Shown piece by piece: positions 44,752-54,464 of a stretch of 64,000 nt of DNA; positions within the stretch are counted from its first letter, which is position 1, and each line of letters begins with the position of its first letter. The position numbers were made by a program, and so were the translations under genes. The notes under the pieces are model-generated. The model was given only the letters and a program-made list of their open reading frames with translations, was not told the origin of the DNA and did no database searches. Source of the stretch: Axinella damicornis (Eukaryota; Porifera; Demospongiae; Axinellida; Axinellidae); the NCBI GenBank assembly GCA_963931865.1, contig OZ007518.1:557549-621548 (forward strand), written 5' to 3'.

Positions 44752-47700
44752 CACACACATACAGCGAGCGTACATGTACCTGCGTGGGCCACGGAGTTGA
44801 CGGATCTGAACACTGTGGAGACAGTGATGTGACCAAGAGACTGACCATCTCGTTGTGTGCTGCCGTCCACCTCCAGCTCCAGCCTGCGCTGTAACACTTC
44901 TGGTTGGTCCTGTGAGGGGGGGGGGGGGGGGGGGGAGAGTGGAGAGAGTGAGGCAGTATAAAGGGAGGGAGGAGAGAGGGAGGGAGGAGGAAGGAGGGAG
45001 GGAGCTGGGGGATCGGAGGATGCTCTCACAATAGTTAGATTCAGTTTGGCCCCACCCAGGACCCCTCCCACCCTCCCTCCTCCCTCCCTCCCTCCTGCCT
45101 TTGTCACCAAAAATGGAACGGATTGTGACCAACACACCTGGAGGGGTGGAGGTACGTTTGAGGGTGTGCATAGTGTGCAGTGTGAGGGTGTGCATAGTGT
45201 GCAGTGTGAGGGTGTGCATAGTGTGCACTGTGAGGGTGTGCATAGTGTGCAGTGTGAGGGTGTGCATAGTGTGCAGTGTGAGGTGTGCATAGTGTGCAGT
45301 GTGAGGGTGTGCATAGTGTGCAGTGTGAGGGTGTGCATAGTGTGCAGTGTGAGGGTGTGCATAGTGTGCAGTGTGAGGGTGTGCATAGTGTGCAGGTGAG
45401 GGTGTGCATAGTGTGCAGTGTGAGGGTGTGCATAGTGTGCAGTGTGAGGGTGTGCATAGTGTGCAGTGTGAGGGTGTGCATAGTGTGCAGTGTGAGGGTG
45501 TGCATAGTGTGCAGGTGAGGGTGTGCATAGTGTGCAGTGTGAGGGTGTGCATAGTGTGCAGTGTGAGGGTGTGCATAGTGTGCAGTGTGAGGGTGTGCAT
45601 AGTGTGCAGTGTGAGGGTGTGCATAGTGTGCAGTGTGAGGGTGTGCATAGTGTGCAGTGTGAGGGTGTGCATAGTGTGCAGTGAGGGTGTGCCTAGTGTG
45701 CAGTGTGAGGGTGTGCATAGTGTGCAGTTATAGGGTGTGCATAGTGTGCAGTGTGAGGGGGTGCATAGTGTGAGGGTGTGCATAGTGTGCAGTTATAGGG
45801 TGTGCATAGTGTGCAGTGTGAGGGTGTGCATAGTGTGCAGTGTGAGGGTGTGCATAGTGTGCAGTGTGAGGGTGTGCATAGTGTGCAGTGTGAGGGTGTG
45901 CATAGTGTGCAGTGTGAGGTGTGCATAGTGTGCAGTGTGAGGGTGTGCATAGTGTGCAGTGTGAGGGTGTGCATAGTGTGCAGTGTGAGGGTGTGCATAG
46001 TGTGCAGTGTGAGGGTGTGCATAGTGTGCAGTGTGAGGGTGTGCATAGTGTGCAGTGTGAGGGTGTGCATAGTGTGCAGTGTGAGGTGTGCATAGTGTGC
46101 AGTATGAGGGTGTGCATAGTGTGCAGTGTGAGGGTGTGCATAGTGTGCAGTGTGAGGGTGTGCATAGTGTGCAGTTATAGGGTGTGCATAGTGTGCAGTG
46201 TGAGGGGGTGCATAGTGTGAGGGTGTGCATACCTGCACAGGTGTGTGTGTGTGGAAGGTGACTGCATGGTGCGAGTGGTGGTGTGAGGGTGTGTGTGTGA
46301 GGAATGTGACTGTGGGGAGGATGCTCTTACCAGAGTTAGGTTCAGTTTGGCTACGCCCAGCAGGTCGTCACCCACGAGGGGACCATCCCAGTCATATACC
46401 ACGAACGTCAGGGACACCTGAGATATACCGGTGCATGATGTAATGATGACATCATTATTCTAGTACAGCACACTCTAGTAAGAGCTCTGCCCCTCCCTCC
46501 CACTGTGTAATCCAGTATACTACTTCAGTGAAGTCAGCAACAGAGCTACACCACTCTCTTTTGTAATCCACAGTAGACCCCAGTAATCCATATATACATG
46601 TAGTATACCCCAGTATACTACATGTACCTCAGTGAAGTCAGCAACAAAAAGCTTCACCCCTCTCAACTATGGAATACTGTAATCCACAGTAGACCATAGT
46701 ATACCCCAGTAATCTGCAGTATACTACCTCAGTGAAGTCAGCAACAGAGTTCACGCCTCTCTCCTTTGTAATCCACAGTATACCCCAGTAATCCACAGTA
46801 GACCCAGTAATCCATAGTATACCCCAGTAATCTGCAGTATACTACCTCAGTGAAGTCAGCAACGAAGAGCTCCACCCCTCTCTCCCACTGCGGTTGCAGA
46901 CTGTCCAGAATGTAGTGGGTTGTCAGAACCTGAGGGGAAGTAGGTATCCATAGTAACCATCTTGGAAATAATAAAAGACTACTCTCCTTCTACACTTCCA
47001 ACCTTTAATCGACAGAGCAAAGGCTAGAGGTGTAGAAGGCTGGGGGAACAAGGCTAGTAGAAACAGTTAACTCCTGAAATTGAAGTACTTCTTGCCTTCT
47101 TCTTGTTGGCCAACACGACACAGTAGGGGTCACTGAGGCTGTCTGGGTCGGCAGAGGCCAGGCCAGAGCCAGAGTGGACGTGGACGTACAGCACACCGGC
47201 AACTGTGGGGGGAGGGGGAAGGATGAGGGTGGGGAGGAGAAGGGAGGAGGGAGGAGGGAAGGAGAAGAGGGGGAGGGGAGAAAGAGGGATGATGGGAGGA
47301 GGGGGGATAGGAAGCGGAGTAGGGGAGGAGAGGAGGGAGAGCAGAAGAGGGGAGGGGGAAGGAAGGGGGAGAGGGGAGGAAGGGAGTGGAGGAGGATGGG
47401 AAGTGGGAACAAGGGAGGGAGGAGGGGGAGAAGGGGAAGAAGAGAGGGGGAGGTAGTGAGGAGATAAGAGAGGAGGTACATGTAGTGAGGAGGGATCAGC
47501 AAATTTGGGATATACATATGTAACAGAGACATGTACAGAGACAGACCACGGACCTTGCAAGGGCTGGAAGTGGTTTCTCGTGTGCAGGGAGAAGGCGGGG
47601 AGGGGGGTGTAGTCAAAGTCCAGGCCGAGGTTGGCCTCTGAGTTGTGCATGTATAATGACCTGTGTGGCAGAGTAGGTACAATACCGTCAGCTAGCTCAG

Positions 47701-50700
47701 GGACACATCCGTCCAATGCACATACATACATCCCTTCACATCCTCATGCACTCACACATACCACACCATCACATTCCACACACCATCCTCACACACCCAC
47801 CTCTCCCCTCACATTCCACACACCCATCTCTCTCCTCACACACCATCCTCACACACCCACCTCTCCCCTCACATTCCACACACCCATCTCTCTCCTCACA
47901 CACCATCCTCACACACCCACCTCTCCCCTCACATTCCACACACCCATCTCTCCCCTCACACACCATCCTCACATACCCACCTCTCCCCTCACATTCCACA
48001 CACCCATCTCTCCCCTCACACACCATCCTCACACACCCACCTCTCCCCTCACATTCCACACACCCATCTCTCTCCTCACACACCATCCTCACATACCCAC
48101 CTCTCCCCTCACATTCCACACACCCATCTCTCCCCTCACACACCATCCTCACACACCCACCTCTCCCCTGCAGACTCTTCCCCGAGCTCGTTGACCAGCC
48201 TCAGGCTGCTCAGCGGGATGGAGTGAACCCCGAGGGTCATGTTGCGCATGACACGACGATGCTTGATCTTCACCACAAGCTGAGGGGAAACACGATTCAT
48301 GATGTAGGACGCACACACACCACAGGGGACGTAGGGACACGTAGCTTCGTGCACGGGCCAACATGGAGAGGGCCTGGTAAAACTGGAGCCAGCTGCAATC
48401 TTGGCTTTGGGTAGCCAGATCACATGACTTGGAGGAGAATGTTGCACTAGGTACGGGTATGTGAATGAGATATGAAGCTGGGAATTGTGCCATTGTGATC
48501 AGCATGAAAAAAGCTTTCAAATGATGTCCTTAAAATGATTTTTAATCTCGGTCACATTTTTGCCAAAAATCGCACTCGACCAAAGGCTATAATCCATGGT
48601 TTTTCATGATTTTGGGTCAAAATTCAACCTACAGCAAAATGGACATCATTGGAAAGCTCTATTCATGCTGATCACAATGGTGCAAACCCCAGCCTCATAT
48701 CTCATTCCTAGCCCGAGATACCTAGAATATTAGTCTGTTCAGCTCTATGCCTAGCCTATAGTTCCCAGGCCTTCTACACCACCAGTTTTTGATTGCTTAC
48801 AATATTTTTGCATACTATAAACAATCAAAACTGGAGGTGTAGAAGGCCTGGGAACGATGCTACGCATGCATGGCAGAATTGGTACACCATGATCAGTCAC
48901 CCTACCGACTAGGAGTGCTGAATTCTGGCTTTATTGGCATGTCAAAATGTGCCATAATTGGTAGAAAATGATTTCCAAAATGTGCCAGTTTTGGCATGTG
49001 AACCTGGTGGAGAGCTATGAACTTCTCCTACAGTTTGTATTTCCACTGCCAGTCATGCTGCTCCATGGAAGTCACATGACAGAGGGATCATTTAACCCTG
49101 TATGTACCTCAGGTCATGTGACAGAGAGATCAGTAACCCTCTGACGTATCTTGTGTCATGTGACAGAGGGATCACTGATACATGTATACCCAGCTGTGCC
49201 CTGATGACATCATGCAGCATTGTCTGTGTGGCTCCCAGCAGGAGCCCTGACAACAGTAATCACCAGTCATGCAAACAAGGTAATTACTCCTCTGTCAACA
49301 CTGTGATTGCTGCATACCTACAGAAGCACTGCAAGTGTCACAGTGCCGGCAACAGGACATCACAAGGTCTTCCACAAGCTCACAGCTGGCAGTAGTCTCC
49401 CTCCCAGACCTATAGGCTATCCAATTTTTCTGCTCCAAACTTCCTGAGCGAGAGAAAATTGTCTAGCTCAATAGACTATACCCCAGACCCAAACCAACCC
49501 CAGCACGGATTGCTCTCTGCTCAAACCAACCCCAGCACGGATTGCTCTCTGCTCAAACCAACTCCAGCACGGATTGCTCTCTGCTCAAACCAACTCCAGC
49601 ACGGATTGCTCTCTGCTCAAACCAACTCCAGCACGGATTGCTCTCTGCTCAAACCAACTCCAGCACGGATTGCTCTCTGCTCAAACCAACTCCAGCACGG
49701 ATTGCTCTCTGCTCAAACTAACTCCAGCACGGATTGCTCTCTGCTCAAACCAACCCCAGCACGGATTGCTCTCTGCTCAAACTAACTCCAGCACGGATTG
49801 CTCTCTGCTCAAACCAACCCCAGCACGGATTGCTCTCTGCATGCTCAAACCAACCCCAGCACGGATTGCTCTCTGCTCAAACCAACCCCAGCACGGATTG
49901 CTCTCTGCTCAAACCAACCCCAGCACGGATTGCTCTCTGCTCAAACCAACTCCAGCACGGATTGCTCTCTGCTCAAACCAACTCCAGCACGGATTGCTCT
50001 CTGCTCAAACCAACTCCAGCACGGATTGCTCTCTGCTCAAACTAACTCCAGCACGGATTGCTCTCTGCTCAAACCAACCCCAGCACGGATTGCTTTCTGC
50101 TCAAACCAACCCCAGCACGGATTGCTCTCTGCTCAAACCAACTCCAGCACGGATTGCTCTCTGCTCAAACCAACTCCAGCACGGATTGCTCTGTGCTCAA
50201 ACCAACCCCAGCACGGATTGCTCTCTGCCCAAACCAACCCCAGCACGGATTGCTCTCTGCTCAAACCAACCCCAGCACGGATTGCTCTCTGCTCAAACCA
50301 ACCCCAGCACGGATTGCTCTCTGCTCAAACCAACCCCAGCACGGATTGCTCTCTGCTCAAACCAACCCCAGCATGGATTGCTCTCTGCTCAAACCAACCC
50401 CAGCACGGATTGCTCTCTGCTCGTGATACTGGAAGCGATCCACACTGGGGTTGGCTTGGGTCTGGGGCTGAGACTAATCTGGTCGACGGTGTCTCATGCA
50501 TGCTCCCCTGGCCTGGATCAATGACCGTATATGGTGTCTCATGCATGCTCTCCTGGCCTGGATCAATGACCGTATATGGTGTGTGAGGGAGCGTGAAAAT
50601 ATAAGTAACATTAGTAGAGTGCAACAGAGGGATCTGTGACATCATCATCATGATGACATCATCATGACATCACCATGACTCACTGTGTCATCCTGCAGGT

Positions 50701-51149
50701 TGTACACTAGGAAGGAGAAGGTTGCGTGCCAGGAGTCTCTCTTGACAGGCAGCTGCAGTTGGTGCTTCTGCTCTCCCAGACGAACAGTGCACCAGCGCCT
50801 GGGGTCATCTGAGAGTGCACGTGCAGGTGTGTGAATTTGTGGATTGTGATATATTACATGAATTCTAAGCTTCCACCATATCCGTCCTTCCTTCACTCCA
50901 CCCTCCCTTCCCCCTCCACTTCTCCCTACTTCTCCCCTCCCTCTTCATCCCCTTTCCACCTTATCCCCCTACACACAATACCATCACACAGACACCACTT
51001 ACTCTGGTACTGCGACTTAGTCCCTGGCGGAGATCCTCGTACCGTCACGGTTATGACCCCCCTTGCTCGTCTGGACACCTCGGGGGCACTGGGTCCCGGA
51101 GGATCACTGGACTGGAAGTTCAGAGTCAACTTTCCCGGGTCAACCAGCA
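39341..51149 (-). CDS. Four-C2-domain protein, extended-synaptotagmin/tricalbin-like (5' partial)
   Basis: Twenty-two exons join with consistent phase: 51149-51003, 50808-50684, 48279-48161, 47660-47554, 47202-47096, 46929-46846, 46417-46331, 44909-44780, 44410-44337, 44096-44039, 43779-43717, 43618-43479, 43409-43329, 43225-43145, 42719-42668, 42358-42233, 42026-41904, 41233-41084, 41000-40881, 40571-40438, 39751-39604 and 39423-39341 (TAA). They give about 770 residues. C2-1 spans the first three exons; C2-2 has SLSDPYCVVL and VVYDWDGPLVGDD (likely calcium ligands); C2-3 has SNPYVVVKYG and ECWDKDRFSDNF; a Ser-rich linker of about 150 residues follows; C2-4 ends KFFEGNLKATRWLDIGN. C2 domains bind membranes, often with calcium. 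No transmembrane segment is visible in the present part, and no SMP domain, which would lie upstream. One intron uses a GC donor. Confidence 0.75.
40634..40860 (-). repeat. GGGA microsatellite (sense-strand CCCT) in a C2-gene intron
   Basis: gggagggagg repeats fill most of the intron between exons 41000-40881 and 40571-40438. On the sense strand this is pyrimidine-rich. Confidence 0.8.
41254..41856. repeat. 24-bp minisatellite in a C2-gene intron
   Basis: About 25 units of period 22-24 based on gggagtgtggggtgtacatg, with variants, fill the intron between exons 42026-41904 and 41233-41084. The long open frames on both strands across it are products of the repeat. Confidence 0.85.
42436..42615 (-). 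mobile_element. tRNA-derived SINE
   Basis: Read on the minus strand, a polymerase III A box (TGGCCAAGTGGTTA, near 42,611-42,598) and B box (GGTTCAAATCCCACC, 42,568-42,554) are spaced as in a tRNA. A non-tRNA body (ggagatcagccattggctg) and a 3' tail of ttacc repeats follow. It sits in the C2-gene intron 42,359-42,667. A CTGTGGA anticodon-like loop suggests descent from a His tRNA, tentatively. The tRNA-like fold is imperfect and the tail is SINE-like, so it is not a functional tRNA gene. Confidence 0.72.
43815..44000 (-). repeat. GGGA microsatellite (sense CCCT) in a C2-gene intron
   Basis: gggagggagg repeats run between exons 44096-44039 and 43779-43717; pyrimidine-rich on the sense strand. 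Confidence 0.85.
44411..44779 (-). repeat. GA-rich repeats and a C homopolymer in a C2-gene intron
   Basis: gaggaggagagaagagg repeats at 44,415-44,650 are followed by a run of about 30 C at 44,720-44,749. On the sense strand the tract is pyrimidine-rich and leads to the acceptor at 44,410. Confidence 0.8.
44910..46330 (-). repeat. 24-bp minisatellite with a duplicated exon fragment, C2-gene intron
   Basis: From about 45,160 to 46,230 some 44 units of gggtgtgcatagtgtgcagt type run head to tail, with occasional deletions and a gttatag variant. At 45,001-45,065 a block re-encodes LGGAKLNLTIVRASS, a diverged copy of the end of exon 46417-46331 (LGVAKLNLTL) plus its donor region. The array is thus bounded by two copies of the same exon-intron junction. 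Confidence 0.8.
46470..46860 (-). repeat. Tandem copies of an exon-donor junction, C2-gene intron
   Basis: The 3' end of exon 46929-46846 with its donor (plus-strand ctcagtgaagtcagcaac) recurs at about 46,522, 46,624 and 46,732, each followed by cccagtaatccacagta-type sequence. The copies are diverged and have lost the reading frame. Confidence 0.7.
47203..47553 (-). repeat. GA-rich intron (sense pyrimidine-rich), C2 gene
   Basis: gggaggagggaag repeats at 47,205-47,475 read as a CT tract leading straight into the acceptor ccccccacag at 47,203. Confidence 0.75.
47770..48175 (-). repeat. 60-bp minisatellite at an exon donor, C2 gene
   Basis: About six to seven units of period 60 (cacaccatcctcacacaccc, then acctctcccctcacattcca) start at the donor of exon 48279-48161. 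Each unit reproduces the sense-strand donor-like sequence agaggtgggtgtg. Confidence 0.8.
48434..48735. mobile_element. Foldback element, copy 3
   Basis: This is a third copy of the element at 13,228 and 13,570, with arms gatatgaagctgggaattgt and its near-complement, in the C2-gene intron 48,280-50,683. Confidence 0.65.
48752..48862. mobile_element. Hairpin element of the TAGCCTNG family
   Basis: Arms start tagcctatagttcccagg and end cctgggaacgatgcta, with inner arms ccttctacacc/ggtgtagaagg. Decayed relative to the palindrome at 31,579. Confidence 0.65.
49485..50425. repeat. 30-bp minisatellite grown from a hairpin element
   Basis: About 31 units with the core accccagcacggattgct are arranged head to tail. 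The array begins after ccccagaccc and ends in gtgatactggaagcgatcc followed by ggttggcttgggtctgggg, which is the right arm of the hairpin family seen at 10,697 and 37,470. It is therefore an expanded left arm of such an element. Open frames of over 250 codons here are artefacts of a repeat length divisible by three. Confidence 0.8.
50426..50683. other. Short duplication near a C2-gene donor
   Basis: A 45-base unit containing atgaccgtatatggtgtctc is present twice at about 50,490-50,583. Repeated catcatgatgacatc words precede the donor at 50,683. Confidence 0.55.
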
Positions 51150-51284
51150 CTGCATGAGACATGTAGATAAGCGGATGTAATCTCTTCAGTAATCTCCAGT
51201 ATTCAGCTTAGAAATTCTGTAATCTTGCATTGGAAACTATATATACAGGCATTCAGTATACCAGTATACAGGTACATTAGCCTC

Positions 51285-51865
51285 ATACCCAGCGTTCCCC
51301 TACCCTCGTACCCGGGCCTTCTCACCCAGCGTTCCCCTACCATCGTACCCGGGCCATCTCACCCAGCGTTCCCCTACCCTCGTACCCGGGCCTTCTCACC
51401 CCAGCATTCCCCTACCCTCGTACCCGGGCCTTCTCACCCAGCGTTCCCCTACCCTCGTACCCGGGCCTTCTCACCCAGCGTTCCCCTACCCTTGTACCCG
51501 GGCCTTCTCACCCAGCGTTCCCCTACCCTCGTACCCGGGCCTTCTCACCCCAGCATTCCCCTACCCTCGTACCCGGGCCTTCTCACCCAGCGTTCCCCTA
51601 CCCTCGTACCCGGGCCTTCTTACCCCAGCATTCTCCTACCCTTGTACCCGGACCTTCTCACCCAGCGTTCCCTTACCCTCGTACCCGGCCTTCTCACCCA
51701 GCGTTCCCCTACCCTCGTACCCGGGCCTTCTCACCCCAGCATTCTCCTACCCTTGTACCCGGACCTTATCACCCAGCGTTCCCCTACCCTCGTACCCGGG
51801 CCTTCTCACCCAGCGTTCCCCTACCCTCGTACCCGGGCCTTCTCACCCAGCGTTCCCCTACCCTC
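51285..51865. repeat. 37-bp minisatellite at the copy C boundary
   Basis: About 16 units contain cctcgtacccgggccttctc and acccagcgttcccctac. The array starts at attagcctcatacccag, resembling the hairpin-family terminus, and ends where the copy C 3' UTR begins (catactgtcacatgatcc). Confidence 0.8.
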
Positions 51866-52344
51866 ATACTGTCACATGATCCATTGTACTGTCACATGAT
51901 CCATTTTACTGTCACATGATTCATTGTAGTGATTCATTCAGCTATTACTGTTAGCAGACACCATGTAATTCTTCTACCTCTAATACGAGTTCACCCAATT
52001 GAACTTACTACTACTGAAAATCTTACATAATTTGATGGTAGCCACTGAACAGTTCCATGTCCTGTTCAAAGTGTTCAGGGACTACAATATAATTATGAGT
52101 GATTATGTCACATGAGCAGGATCCATGCAACCGGAGGATCAATGGTATTGAGAGCATTCAAGTCTGCAAGCAAGGTGTGCTTATAACCGATAGTCCAGAG
52201 ATACCAGGTACAATGTATCAGGACATGCTTGAAGTTTGGCATCAATCCATGGCCCAATAATTGTTTCACTCCAACAAGAAACAGTACTGGTCGAAGTTTT
52301 GATACAGATTAGTTGATTCTAGTGCATCATATATAGTCTGTGGA

Positions 52345-52379
52345 TAGTCTCGCGGGGTGGGTCTGGCCCCGCGAGACTA
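52345..52379. mobile_element. 35-bp micro-hairpin element with 9-bp target duplication
   Basis: TAGTCTCGCGGGG and CCCCGCGAGACTA are separated by nine bases. GTCTGTGGA is duplicated exactly at 52,336-52,344 and 52,380-52,388. It is the smallest member of the family in the window. Confidence 0.8.
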
Positions 52380-52892
52380 GTCTGTGGATAGCTTAATGTG
52401 TTGTTTTTTCGGGGGATTATAATGGCTGTCATCAATCTCTTTCTTGTGCCGTGTTATGGCATCACTTTTCTCCCTAGCTTGTAAGTGAAGTAATCTCGAT
52501 GCCTAATTGAAAGCAAAGCCTTATTGGTCCTCCCCTACTACTTCATATAGATCTAGGAATTATTAGTCAACACTGCATGCGTGAAAGGCAGAAACTGCAT
52601 GTTTGCTCACTAATTGTTACAATGGATACTGAGCATTTCCACTGCAATAACAACTGTACGGTCAAACACGTCACAGGTAACCCTGTTTATAACTCCCGTT
52701 TCCCTGCCATCAAGCCCTCTCTAGGGAAACCTGGCCACCTCCCGCCCATTCATCATCACAGCACGGGGAGTCCACAAACCTCGTTTCTTGTGCGCACAGT
52801 TATGCAGCTAAACGCCCTTCGCCGCACGCGCATGCTCGATCACAAAGGTCAGAGTGCAAAAGATTATTAAAACAAAATCCTCGTTCCCGGTC

Positions 52893-53471
52893 TAGTCTCG
52901 TTCCCAGACCCTCCCGAAACGCGGAAAGAGGGTCTGGTGTTCTGAGCGACATTTCTTGGCGCATGGGCGGGCTATACGGCGTAAGGAATGTAATTATTGC
53001 ATTCTGTCTGTCCACTCCAATGAAAGCGCACCTATCACTATTCTTATAAACGTACTGTAGCAGCGCGTTTGGTCCTTCACGAGGGACACCAAAGGGCTAA
53101 CAACAACGTACAGTTGCCTTGCGCTGGTACAGAATTCTATCTGAGGTTGTCAAAGATGAGTGGAGGGGTCACGAAACAGAGATTTCCCCACACCAGTCAG
53201 CAAGACAATCGATTTGGCTTACTGCTTCAGCTCGCTCTTCGATAGGCCTGTCGTATCCATTTCACTGACATACCGTCCGTACTAGCTACACTGCACTGTT
53301 ACAATACATGTACCGTACCTATGACTTACGCTGATTGGCTACGTCATTCGCGTTCTGCAATCTGATTCGAGCTTTAAAATCCGAGAGCGACCACGCCCCA
53401 TGAATCAAGAAATGTCGCTCAGAACACCAGACCCTCTTTCCGCGTTTCGGGAGGGTCTGGGCACGAGACTA
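52893..53471. mobile_element. 579-bp hairpin-type MITE with 9-bp target duplication
   Basis: The termini TAGTCTCGTTCCCAGACCC and its near-complement extend about 65 bp (to gcgacatttcttg). TTCCCGGTC is duplicated at 52,884-52,892 and 53,472-53,480. Copies A (near 3,877) and B (near 31,756) have the empty site, so insertion is specific to copy C. Confidence 0.85.
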
Positions 53472-53519
53472 TTCCCGGTCAACTACTGTGACCTGGGAAC
53501 GAGACAGTGCAACAAAATG

Positions 53520-54464
53520 TCAATCCACTATAGTAGCTATGTCGACGAGAGTAGTGAGTCTGAAGGGCTGATCTTCTCCTCCTGAAACCAGGAATTCACC
53601 GCTCGGTAGTAGAGTAACTGAGCAATAGTATCGTCGTGTAGGTACCTTCCCAACCTTCGTCCATTCGTCTGTTTCCGGGTGATAGAGATGGATGGCTGTG
53701 CTGGCAGTGTTGTCATGGAGACCCCCCACGGTCAGTAGTGATCCGTGGAGGGCAATGGCGGTAGAGCGTTCCAGCGGTGCGTCACGAAGACGACGCCATT
53801 GTGCGGGTGTCGTGTTAGTGGCGGACATGGTAACAGTTTGTGGGGTGGTACAGAGTTCAGGGAGGGAGGTATACATGACTTGTTTACTGGCAGTGATGAC
53901 GTACCAGTTGTCGTGTAAGATGGCTGACGTCTTGAGGTTACACGGTACGGGTAGCTGTGTGGCGGTCAGCCATTGCTCACTAGCCCCAACGTGCAGTACC
54001 TCCACTGTGGCTAGCTGCCTGCTGCCATCATGCCCACCTGCTGCCAGTAGGTAGTTGTTGTAGGTGGCTACTTCTGGGTGCCTACGAGGTGTAATCATGG
54101 GTGGGTATGGCTGCGTCCATTGCTGTGAGGACGGATCCCACACTCCGAGCTTGTTGGTCACCTTGTCAGTACTAGTGTGTCTGTCCCGACCGCCCACCAG
54201 CGTGAGGTGGCGGCCATTGATGAGGGACATCCCAAAGTAGTAGTATTGATATTCTGGTAGCTTGCTCCAGCTGTCAGTAGAGCACTCGTACTGTAGTACA
54301 GTACAGTCCTCACTGACACTGTCACTGACACTGTATCCTCCTCCCACGTAGAGAGTGGTGTGGAGTTGGACTGTGTTCGGGTAATCCACCATTCCCCACA
54401 ACATGTCTCTTCCCTTCCGCCACCTCAATTTGAGAGGTGTTCGTAGCTCTCTCTGGGGGCGCGT
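53520..54464 (-). CDS. Kelch-propeller terminal exon, copy C
   Basis: The exon has 314 codons plus TGA. Variable positions read VD after GM, Y before FGMS, RH after TPR, N after VPC, ER after APL and Y after RY. Loops after the double glycines read YSVSDSVSED, HDGSRQ, LHDN and EDQPFR; it has a three-residue STD insertion after DRHT. Away from these positions it is nearly identical to copies A and B. Confidence 0.8.
   Translation of the reverse strand, partial: TRPQRELRTPLKLRWRKGRDMLWGMVDYPNTVQLHTTLYVGGGYSVSDSVSEDCTVLQYECSTDSWSKLPEYQYYYFGMSLINGRHLTLVGGRDRHTSTDKVTNKLGVWDPSSQQWTQPYPPMITPRRHPEVATYNNYLLAAGGHDGSRQLATVEVLHVGASEQWLTATQLPVPCNLKTSAILHDNWYVITASKQVMYTSLPELCTTPQTVTMSATNTTPAQWRRLRDAPLERSTAIALHGSLLTVGGLHDNTASTAIHLYHPETDEWTKVGKVPTRRYYCSVTLLPSGEFLVSGGEDQPFRLTTLVDIATIVD

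Noticed and set aside
44677..45783. Open frame of 368 codons across the 24-bp array
   Set aside because: It is generated by a repeat period divisible by three (MHTLTLHTMHTLTL); equivalent frames exist on both strands and exon phases place it inside an intron.
47716..48414. 232-codon frame on the plus strand
   Set aside because: It is a 60-bp repeat artefact antisense to the C2 gene.
49485..50425. CRISPR-like array of 30-bp repeats
   Set aside because: Repeats are directly adjacent with no unique spacers, and the context is an intron of an animal gene.
49574..50524. Open frames of 316 and 262 codons with a TPARIALCSNQ-type repeat
   Set aside because: They are products of the 30-bp minisatellite; the same repeat opens several frames and lies in a C2-gene intron.
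39341..51149. MCTP or classical synaptotagmin identity for the C2 gene
   Set aside because: No C-terminal membrane spans (MCTP), and four C2 domains with a long Ser-rich linker do not fit a two-C2 synaptotagmin.
51225..51899. 224-codon frame rich in PSHPAFPYPRTRAF
   Set aside because: It is a 37-bp minisatellite artefact.
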